Assembly (NCBI GenBank): GCA_036010905.1
Contig: DASCMH010000033.1
Span: forward strand, 1 to 12,316
Origin: SMWD01 sp002729875
Lineage (GTDB): Bacteria; Pseudomonadota; Gammaproteobacteria; Steroidobacterales; GCA-2729495
Direction: 5' to 3'
Length of the DNA stretch: 12,316 nucleotides
Shown: positions 7,601 through 12,316 of the stretch, in pieces
How the letters are laid out: every line of letters begins with the position of its first letter
How positions within the stretch are numbered: position 1 is the stretch's first letter
Position numbers and translations under genes: made by a program
Notes under the pieces: model-generated
Databases searched by the model: none
Told to the model about the DNA's origin: nothing
The model's input: the letters and a program-made list of their open reading frames with translations, nothing else

Positions 7601-7824
7601 GTGCATTGCAACGCCTGCGTCCGGTTTTGATGACGGCTCTGGTTGCCAGTCTTGGTTTTGTACCGATGGCATTTAATGTCGGTACCGGCTCTGAAGTACA
7701 ACGCCCCCTGGCTACCGTCGTAATCGGAGGAATCATTTCATCAACCGTGCTGACACTGGTTGTATTGCCCGCCTTATACCGGATGTTTCACGGCGGGTGG
7801 AGTCGCAACCAGGCAGGTAACTAA
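4666..7824 (+). CDS. czcA: CzcA-family RND heavy-metal/proton antiporter
   Basis: The inner-membrane trimeric pump of the Czc system uses the proton gradient to drive divalent metal export. At 1052 aa it is the usual HME-RND length. A membrane helix at about 12-32 is followed by a large periplasmic porter domain, helices from about 340 on, a second periplasmic half, and a final helix bundle at about 885-1040. In TM4 the proton-relay motif DFGLIVDGAVIIVEN gives D396, D402 and E409, with the 6/7 spacing of the three essential acidic residues of Cupriavidus CzcA. This places it with the Zn/Co/Cd/Ni (CzcA/CnrA) types and not with the Cu/Ag CusA type, whose motif lacks the first Asp. GTEFVPQLDEGDI after TM7 is also typical. 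GAGGAAG precedes the start. The exact metal cannot be read from sequence. Confidence 0.95.
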   Translation: MLETLISASLRRRWFVLLAVFGFCVLGVYSYQQLPIDAVPDITNVQVQINTEASGYSPLEAEQRITFPVETALAGLPYLDYTRSLSRYGLSQITVVFKDGTDIYLARQLIGERLSEVKGQLPAGIEPAMGPIATGLGEIFTYAISNEPGTELSPMDLRTVQDWIVRPQLRKTPGVVEVNTVGGYTKQFHVLPDPVRLQAYDLTLQDLVAALLRNNVNQDAGYIEYSGTQYTVRSPGQVSNIEEIREIAVTYRNGVPILLSEIAEVELGGELRTGAATQNGREVVLGTVFMLLGSNSREVARASAERIAEIQPSLPDGVVLETLYDRTSLVDKTIATVAKNLAEGALLVILVLMLLLGNWRGALITAAVIPVAMLMTITGMVQAGVSANLMSLGALDFGLIVDGAVIIVENCLRRLGQARRSSNQVPALKERLVIVSAATREVIRPAVFGVTIILVVYLPVLSLAGIEGKMFRPMAFTVIFALLSALILSLTAVPAAIALFVKGRVAETENRLMLAARAAYQPVLKFALNNRASVVLAALGLVVISGALATRLGTEFVPQLDEGDIAMHAMRIPGTGLQQAVQMQNALEKKLKEFPEVSHIFTKIGTPDVATDPMPPSVADVIIILKDRSEWPDPRRSKANLVGAMEQAARRVPGNNYEFTQPIQMRFNELISGVRSDLAVKLYGDDLDTLVEVAERIKQELDGVPGAADVRTEPVTGLPVLTVTPRRDRLRQFGLSVADVQGNLSIALGGATAGKVYEGDRRFDIVVRLSEALRNNLAAIGRLPIPLPPNPAAVIGDADSLGYVGTPPETVPLAEVAEISFEVGPNQISRENGKRRIFITANVRGRDLGSFVADVQKRIAQRVDIPAGYWVEYGGTFEQLIAASQRLTVLVPVTLLLIFILLLTAFGSVKDAALIFSGVPLALTGGVAALMLRGMPLSMSAAVGFIALSGFAVLNGVVMLSFIQDLRQKLDLDTAIIDGALQRLRPVLMTALVASLGFVPMAFNVGTGSEVQRPLATVVIGGIISSTVLTLVVLPALYRMFHGGWSRNQAGN

Positions 7825-7894
7825 TCTTCAGGCTCGGGACGGGCCGATTGACAGCGCACTATGCAGGCGCGGGAAAGGACTGCCTGGTTTTATT
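7807..7894 (+). terminator. Possible large-loop terminator after czcA
   Basis: AACCAGGCAG (7807-7816, in the last codons of czcA) and CTGCCTGGTT (7880-7889) form a perfect 10-bp stem around a 63-base loop, and the right arm runs into TTATT (7890-7894). A rightward transcript would have a stem followed by a short U-rich run. The large loop makes it an atypical intrinsic terminator. It also meets the stop codon of the convergent gene, so it may separate two converging transcripts. Confidence 0.35.
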
Positions 7895-8450
7895 CGGCCG
7901 ACGGCTCGGTTTTAACGGGCGGTCGGCATCGTGCCGCAAGCTCTTCAAGCCGGCTTTTCAACTGTGCACGTTGTCCGGGGGTTAACACCTGATGGAACTT
8001 TACCCGCATCTCACTGAGCAGAATGACAGTTTCAGCAGTACTTGCTGCGGCGGAGGCGCTGACTTCCTGCGCAATGGGCCAATAGCCGGGATCATCGGGC
8101 TCGGTCATGGCCAGTTTTTTGCCGATGTCGCCCATGAGCTTCGCCAGGTCACGCAGGCGCTCGCCATAGTCCATGGCCAGTATCTGCAAATCCTGTTGCT
8201 GTTGCCCGCTCAGACCCAGCCCGGTGGCAAATGATTGCAGGTAGTCGGCCGGTTGCTGAGTTCCATCATGTGCAGCAAACTGACAGCCATCCGGGATTCT
8301 GGAATATGACTTATGTGTTCCGGTCATGCCCGGGTGGTGGGTTCCGGCCATATCCGGGTGGGCTGCAAATGCGAGGGGGGTGCCGCCGAGAGTCAAACCG
8401 GCTGCAACGATAAGCTTGCCAATGTGACGAGAAATTGCGGGCAGATACAT
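7890..8450 (-). CDS. Periplasmic CpxP/Spy/CnrX-like metal-response protein
   Basis: A 186-residue exported helical protein. The start at 8450 is preferred over 8498 because AAGGAA lies 7 bases upstream and the product then begins with a normal signal peptide (hydrophobic about 13-29, cleavage near AFA/AHPD). The mature N terminus is rich in His and Met, with two 8-residue units HPDMAGTH and HPGMTGTH (31-46). The rest is predicted all-helical: a LGLSGQQQQDLQ helix start, a long charged helix, and LTPGQRAQLKSRL near the C terminus, which recalls the LTxxQ motif of CpxP/Spy/ZraP and the related sensor CnrX. Such proteins bind metals or misfolded proteins in the periplasm. Its convergent position beside czcCBA suggests a sensing or buffering role, which is inferred. 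Two Cys flank the helical domain. Confidence 0.65.
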   Translation of the reverse strand: MYLPAISRHIGKLIVAAGLTLGGTPLAFAAHPDMAGTHHPGMTGTHKSYSRIPDGCQFAAHDGTQQPADYLQSFATGLGLSGQQQQDLQILAMDYGERLRDLAKLMGDIGKKLAMTEPDDPGYWPIAQEVSASAAASTAETVILLSEMRVKFHQVLTPGQRAQLKSRLEELAARCRPPVKTEPSAE

Positions 8451-8751
8451 GTTGGGTTCCTTAACGACTAGCGTTCTTGCTGGATATATCTTGCTCATAG
8501 CATATCATGCCAGGCACTGATGCAAGGTATTTTGCTGATTTTCATCGGTTCCGAGCAACCGCCCCGAGGACACCAATCCCGAATCCTTTTGCTTGCAAGC
8601 TGTCCTAACGCCGCATGATCCTTTATCCTCCGAATCCAAGCCTGCCGATACGTTCAGCCAACCGCGTATGAAATTCACAGCAAACCATCCGAAGCATTGT
8701 TACTCAACTCGTGCTATCGCAGGGTGGATACAGTGAATCAGGATTTTCGCC
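8451..8751. other. Divergent intergenic region, CpxP-like gene / ccmA
   Basis: This 301-base gap lies between two divergent genes and must carry at least one promoter for each. It contains a 10-base perfect palindrome GCTTGCAAGC at 8591-8600. I could not find a convincing sigma-70 promoter for ccmA; TTGCAA (8593-8598) and CATGAT (8614-8619) are spaced only 15 bases. No additional gene is supported. Confidence 0.4.
8499..8525 (-). promoter_or_regulatory. Possible extended -10 promoter for the CpxP-like gene
   Basis: Read on the minus strand, TTGCAT (8525-8520) is followed after 15 bases by TATGCT (8504-8499), which is preceded by TGA, giving an extended -10 (TGnTATGCT). The spacer is short, but an extended -10 tolerates a poor -35. 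It lies about 50 bases upstream of the preferred start. Confidence 0.3.
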
Positions 8752-9390
8752 ATGGTTGATTGTTCAAAGACCTGCTTGTCGGCTATTGATCTGACCCTGT
8801 GGCGTGGCCCCAATTGCCTGTTCGAGGAACTGTCTTTTCAGGTTGATGCCGGTTCATTACTACTGGTGCGTGGTACAAACGGTTCGGGGAAAACAACCTT
8901 GCTGCGCGTCCTGAGCGGTCTGACGCGGCCGGAAACCGGACATGTCCAGTGGTGTGGTGAATCGATTGAAAAAACTCGCCAGGCTTTCACTGCCGCATTG
9001 GCCTATTTTGGGCATGCCGACGGTCTTAAGGCAGATTTGACCGTAACCCAGAACCTTGAGTTTTCGGCGCGACTTTATGGCCGGTCCGGCGAACAGGTTT
9101 CCGGGTTGCTCAAGGCGCTGAATTTATCTCAGTGCGCGCAGTTGGAAACGCGTTACCTGTCGGCCGGACAGAAACGGCGAACCGCATTGGCCAGAGTGTT
9201 GATGTCGAATGCGACCCTCTGGCTGCTGGATGAACCTGTTACCAACCTGGATAGTGTCGGACGTGACTATGTTGAAGACCGGCTGCGCGAGCATATTGCC
9301 GGAGGTGGCCTCGCAATTGCAGCCACCCATGAAGATATCCGCCTGGCGAGTGAATCGCCGGATGAAATTTTTCTTGGAGATGATGCGTGA
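8752..9390 (+). CDS. ccmA: CcmA, heme exporter ABC ATPase
   Basis: The cytoplasmic ATPase of the CcmABCD complex in System I cytochrome c maturation. ATP hydrolysis releases heme-loaded CcmE from CcmC/CcmD; the older reading as a heme exporter persists in the name. At 212 aa the length is normal (E. coli about 207). Walker A is GTNGSGKTT (residues 41-49), the ABC signature is LSAGQKRR, and Walker B is LWLLDEP followed by the D-loop TNLDS; the switch His is in ATHED. AGGA lies about 8 bases before the ATG. It is the first gene of the ccm operon, and its stop overlaps the ccmB GTG start. Confidence 0.95.
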   Translation: MVDCSKTCLSAIDLTLWRGPNCLFEELSFQVDAGSLLLVRGTNGSGKTTLLRVLSGLTRPETGHVQWCGESIEKTRQAFTAALAYFGHADGLKADLTVTQNLEFSARLYGRSGEQVSGLLKALNLSQCAQLETRYLSAGQKRRTALARVLMSNATLWLLDEPVTNLDSVGRDYVEDRLREHIAGGGLAIAATHEDIRLASESPDEIFLGDDA

Positions 9391-10061
9391 ATCTTGCCCG
9401 GTTCTTTGCGGCCATCGTGCGGCGCGAATTGCAAATTGCCTTTAAACGCTGGGGGGATCTCGTCAGTCCGCTGATGTTTTTTGTGATGGTCGCGTCGTTA
9501 TTTCCGCTGGCACTTTCACCGCAGCATGAAATGTTACGCAATCTTGGTCCGGCTGTGTTGTGGATTGCCGCCTTACTGGCCACGCTGTTATCGCTTAATG
9601 CACTGTTTCGCGCCGATATTGAGGACGGCAGCATGGAACAACTGGTGCTTAGTCCATATCCTTTGGCACTGGCACTATTCGGTAAAACGGTTGCGCACTG
9701 GCTGCTGAACGGATTGCCGCTGGTTGTGCTGGCACCGGCACTGGCCGTTACCTACTATCTGCCGGGGGAGGGGGTGCGCGCATTATCGCTGACCCTGCTC
9801 ATCGGTACGCCGACGCTGAGTCTGCTCGGCGCCGTGGGAGCGGCGCTGACGGCCGGCGTACGGCAAAGTGGTGGTTTGCTGGCCTTGCTGGTATTACCAT
9901 TGATGTTGCCGGTGTTAATGTTTGGTGCCCGGGCGACCGATCTGGCGGCTTCCGGTGAGCAGATCAGCGGGCCGGTTTATTTGCTCAGCGCATTGTTTTT
10001 GCTGGCCTTGAGCCTGTTGCCGTTGGCTTCGGCAGCGGCAATACGTATAAGCCTTGATTGA
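9387..10061 (+). CDS. ccmB: CcmB, membrane subunit of the Ccm ABC transporter
   Basis: An integral membrane partner of CcmA with about six hydrophobic helices in 224 aa. It begins with the cytoplasmic FFAAIVRRELQIAFKRWGD region and contains LFRADIEDGSMEQLVLSPYP and LLIGTPTLSLLGAVG, all close to E. coli CcmB (220 aa) as I recall it. The start is GTG at 9387, overlapping the ccmA stop (GTGA), with GGAG just upstream, so translation is coupled to ccmA. It acts in the inner membrane in the CcmABCD complex. ccmC follows after a 79-base gap, the largest within this operon. Confidence 0.95.
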   Translation: MNLARFFAAIVRRELQIAFKRWGDLVSPLMFFVMVASLFPLALSPQHEMLRNLGPAVLWIAALLATLLSLNALFRADIEDGSMEQLVLSPYPLALALFGKTVAHWLLNGLPLVVLAPALAVTYYLPGEGVRALSLTLLIGTPTLSLLGAVGAALTAGVRQSGGLLALLVLPLMLPVLMFGARATDLAASGEQISGPVYLLSALFLLALSLLPLASAAAIRISLD

Positions 10062-10140
10062 GCTGTAGCCGGGTTGCTGGTTCTATCTGCCTCGTCAACC
10101 GGGTATTAATTTAGGATTGCATGTTACTGACTTAATAAAC

Positions 10141-10890
10141 ATGTGGAATTGGTTTCATAAACTGGCTTCGCCGCCTCATTTTTATCGTCTGGCCGGGATT
10201 TTCAGCCCGTGGTTGCTATGGTCGTCACTGATCCTGATTGCAATCGGTACTTACGGCGGGCTGGTGCTGGCTCCGGCTGACTATCAGCAGGGCGAGGGGT
10301 TTCGGATTATTTATGTGCACGTGCCGAGTTCGTACCTGTCGACGATGATCTATGCCCTGATGGCCATCACCTCGGGTATCGGGTTGATCTGGCGTATCAA
10401 GCTGGCTCATGCGGTCGCCGCCAGCGCGGCGCCGATTGGCGCGTCGTTTACGGTGGTTTCGTTACTCACCGGTATGCTGTGGGGCAAACCGATGTGGGGT
10501 ACCTACTGGGAATGGGATCCACGGCTGACATCCGAACTGATCCTGCTGTTCATTTACTTCGGATACATGAGTCTGCGTGCATCGTTTGAGGACATCGGCA
10601 AGGCCGATCGGGCTGGCGGTTTACTGGCCGTTGTCGGGGTGGTGAATCTGCCCATTATCCATTATTCAGTGATCTGGTGGAGCAGCCTGCACCAGGGGCC
10701 GAGTATCAAGAAACTTGATGCGCCGTCGATTTCCGGTGATATGTTGTGGCCGTTGTTGCTGCTGATAGCTGCCTCGACCCTGTTCTTTGGCGCCATACTG
10801 CTGTACCGCGCAAGGGCCGAGGTTCTTGATCGTGAGCATAATTCTCGCTGGGTGCAGGATCTGCTCGGCGAAAGACCAGGGGCAGGATAG
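10141..10890 (+). CDS. ccmC: CcmC, heme-handling WWD protein
   Basis: An inner-membrane protein of about six helices that binds heme at the periplasmic face and attaches it to CcmE with CcmD. The ATG at 10141 (249 aa) is preferred over a TTG at 10117 because MWNWFHKLASPP then aligns with the E. coli start MWKTLHQLAIPP. With this numbering the two axial heme His fall at the E. coli positions: H60 (IIYVHVP) and H184 (LHQG). The Trp-rich WWD signature WGTYWEWDPRLT is at 119-130. The Shine-Dalgarno before 10141 is poor. TAGGA precedes a four-codon frame ATG TTA CTG ACT TAA (10121-10135) that ends just before ccmC and might couple translation, or be chance. It is followed directly by ccmD. Confidence 0.95.
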   Translation: MWNWFHKLASPPHFYRLAGIFSPWLLWSSLILIAIGTYGGLVLAPADYQQGEGFRIIYVHVPSSYLSTMIYALMAITSGIGLIWRIKLAHAVAASAAPIGASFTVVSLLTGMLWGKPMWGTYWEWDPRLTSELILLFIYFGYMSLRASFEDIGKADRAGGLLAVVGVVNLPIIHYSVIWWSSLHQGPSIKKLDAPSISGDMLWPLLLLIAASTLFFGAILLYRARAEVLDREHNSRWVQDLLGERPGAG

Positions 10891-10891
10891 A

Positions 10892-11089
10892 ATGCAGGAG
10901 TTTCTTGCCATGGGCGGTTACGCCCAGTTTGTTTGGGGCGCTTTTGGCGTCTGGTTCGTGTGCATGATTTTTAATATTATAGCAGCGCGGCGCAGGTTCC
11001 GGTTCTCGGTTGAGCGGGCAACCATGGCAACGATGCGGCAGCAACATCGGATGAGCAGGAAAATGAAGCAAAATGAAGCAAGAAAATGA
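10892..11089 (+). CDS. ccmD: CcmD, small membrane subunit
   Basis: A 65-residue protein that starts one base after the ccmC stop, with AGGA just upstream. MGGYAQFVWGAFGVWF leads into a single membrane helix (about residues 10-31), followed by a very basic cytoplasmic tail with many Arg and Lys. This is the standard CcmD topology and length (E. coli 69 aa). CcmD holds holo-CcmE in complex with CcmABC until ATP hydrolysis releases it. The frame remains open upstream of this ATG into ccmC, but the ccmD family begins here. Its stop overlaps the ccmE ATG. Confidence 0.92.
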   Translation: MQEFLAMGGYAQFVWGAFGVWFVCMIFNIIAARRRFRFSVERATMATMRQQHRMSRKMKQNEARK

Positions 11090-11547
11090 CACCTAGAAAA
11101 CAACGGATGTTGACCGTCGGCCTGGTTGTCGTCGGTGTTAGCCTCGCAGTCGCTCTTGCGCTGCAGGCATTTCAGGAAAACCTGCTGTTCTTTTACAGCC
11201 CTACACAGGCAATAGCCGGTGAGCCACCCGAGGGACGGAAATTTCGTCTCGGTGGATTGGTTGAACAGGGCAGCATGGCGAGGGAACCCGGCGAACTTAA
11301 AGTATCGTTTATCGTGACGGATCTGGAAAATACCATACCCGTATCTTATGCAGGGGTTTTACCCGATTTGTTTCGCGAAGGTCAGGGTGTAGTTGCTCAC
11401 GGTTATCTGCAACCTGATGGAAGCTTTCTCGCTGAAGAAGTGTTGGCCAAACATGACGAAAATTATATGGCGCCGGAAGTTGCCGACCTGCTTGCCGAAC
11501 AGGGGCATCCGGTCGATAACACGCGTGCCGGCCCGGAAAAAAACTGA
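11086..11547 (+). CDS. ccmE: CcmE, periplasmic heme chaperone
   Basis: A membrane-anchored periplasmic chaperone that binds heme covalently through a His and delivers it to CcmF. At 153 aa it has an N-terminal anchor (about residues 9-29), the LFFYSPTQ segment, an OB-fold beta-barrel containing FRLGGLVEQGS and VAHGYLQPDGSF, and the signature LAKHDENY with heme-binding H123 and Y127, equivalent to H130 and Y134 in E. coli. The C-terminal tail is flexible. It is the HDENY (gamma/alpha) type, not the Cys variant. The start overlaps the ccmD stop (ATGA), so translation is coupled. Confidence 0.96.
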   Translation: MTPRKQRMLTVGLVVVGVSLAVALALQAFQENLLFFYSPTQAIAGEPPEGRKFRLGGLVEQGSMAREPGELKVSFIVTDLENTIPVSYAGVLPDLFREGQGVVAHGYLQPDGSFLAEEVLAKHDENYMAPEVADLLAEQGHPVDNTRAGPEKN

Positions 11548-11565
11548 TTTCCTCTGTAGTTTCTG

Positions 11566-12316
11566 ATGATCCCTGAACTCGGTCAACTTTGCACAACAAT
11601 CGCCCTGTGTCTTGCGGGTGTGCAAACAATTTTTCCCCTGCTGGGCGCTCACCTTGACCGGAGTTCCTGGATGGCGGTCGCCAGACCGGCTGCCGCCGGG
11701 CATTTTGTTTTTCTGACCCTTGGCTTTGGTCTATTGACCTACTCGTTCATCATCAATGATTTCTCAGTGTTAATCGTCGCATCGACCTCCAACAGTCAAT
11801 TACCGATCCTGTATCGGGTGGCGGCAGTGTGGGGCGGACATGAAGGCTCCCTGATGCTCTGGGTGCTGCTGCTGGCTATCTGGACAATGGCGGTTTCGAT
11901 ATCGAGTCGCCAGTTGCCCGATTACCTGGCATCACGGGTCATCGGGGTCATGGGCTTTATCAGTGTCGGGCTGCTGCTTTACATTCTAAGTGTATCGAAC
12001 CCGTTTCTGCGCCTCTTGCCGGTACCATTTGACGGCAACGACCTGAACCCGCTGCTGCAGGATCCGGCTATGGCTCTGCATCCACCGATGTTATACACCG
12101 GCTATGTCGGTTTTGCGGTTGCCTTCGCCTATGCAATTGCCGCAATGCTCGCCGGTCACGTGGACCAACAGTGGGCTCGCTGGGTGCGTCCGTGGACGAC
12201 AGCTGCGTGGATGTTCCTGACGCTCGGCATCGCGCTTGGCAGCTGGTGGGCCTATTACGAACTGGGTTGGGGTGGCTGGTGGTTCTGGGATCCGGTCGAA
12301 AATGCATCGTTCATGC
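11566..12316 (+). CDS. ccmF: CcmF, heme lyase subunit (N-terminal 250 codons)
   Basis: The first 250 residues of a protein that is normally about 650 aa and runs off the right edge. CcmF accepts heme from CcmE and joins it to the CXXCH cysteines of apocytochrome c together with CcmH. Visible parts are several membrane helices, the RVAAVWGGHEGSLMLWVLLL region, the DPAMALHPPMLYTGYVG segment with a conserved heme-ligand-type His, and the WWD motif WGGWWFWDPVENASF at the very end of the window. ATG 11566 is the best family start; the Shine-Dalgarno is weak. It lies 18 bases after ccmE in the usual operon order, so ccmG, ccmH and possibly ccmI are expected beyond the edge. Confidence 0.95.
   Translation, partial: MIPELGQLCTTIALCLAGVQTIFPLLGAHLDRSSWMAVARPAAAGHFVFLTLGFGLLTYSFIINDFSVLIVASTSNSQLPILYRVAAVWGGHEGSLMLWVLLLAIWTMAVSISSRQLPDYLASRVIGVMGFISVGLLLYILSVSNPFLRLLPVPFDGNDLNPLLQDPAMALHPPMLYTGYVGFAVAFAYAIAAMLAGHVDQQWARWVRPWTTAAWMFLTLGIALGSWWAYYELGWGGWWFWDPVENASFM

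Noticed and set aside
8591..8600. GCTTGCAAGC palindrome as a MerR-type operator
   Set aside because: It is short and does not fit the spacing of known CueR or ZntR operators, so it is only mentioned as a sequence feature of the gap.

Overview
The window looks like the chromosome of a free-living gammaproteobacterium. The evidence is a tRNA-Gly/tRNA-Cys pair with encoded CCA ends, a System I cytochrome c maturation (ccm) operon in the order A-B-C-D-E-F, and a gammaproteobacterial CzcCBA-type metal efflux operon. Genus cannot be decided from the sequence alone. GC content is moderate and most gene spacings are operon-like.

Layout. Bases 1-187 hold the 3' half of a tRNA-Gly gene and a complete tRNA-Cys. 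Bases 188-438 carry no convincing protein gene but contain a chain of four inverted repeats ending in a strong 13-bp hairpin: a possible structured RNA or tRNA-operon trailer with its terminator. A minus-strand gene (439-1281) encodes an exported protein of unknown function with a Ser-Asp repeat. The 1282-1662 gap contains an 87-base palindromic element with 23-bp arms that looks like a miniature mobile or REP-type element. Bases 1663-7824 form a metal-resistance block: a small His/Cys-rich exported protein (CzcI-like), then CzcC (outer membrane channel), CzcB (periplasmic adaptor, His-rich N terminus) and CzcA (RND proton antiporter). czcC/czcB overlap and czcB/czcA are 9 bases apart. A convergent minus-strand gene (7890-8450) encodes a small periplasmic CpxP/Spy/CnrX-like protein with a His/Met-rich N terminus, probably part of the same metal response.

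From 8752 to the right edge the window holds ccmA, ccmB, ccmC, ccmD, ccmE and the first 250 codons of ccmF. CcmA and CcmB form the ABC motor. CcmC and CcmD load heme onto CcmE at the periplasmic face, and CcmF takes heme from CcmE and ligates it to apocytochrome c. The rest of the operon (ccmF end, ccmG, ccmH, possibly ccmI) should lie beyond the right edge.

Nothing here amounts to a clearly new multi-gene system. The points most worth checking are the structured segment after tRNA-Cys, the palindromic element before the metal operon, the inverted repeat just before czcC, a CzcB that appears to lack the adaptor's alpha-hairpin, and two small metal-ligand-rich periplasmic proteins at either end of czcCBA. 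No dedicated regulator of the efflux operon (two-component, MerR or sigma/anti-sigma type) is present in the window.
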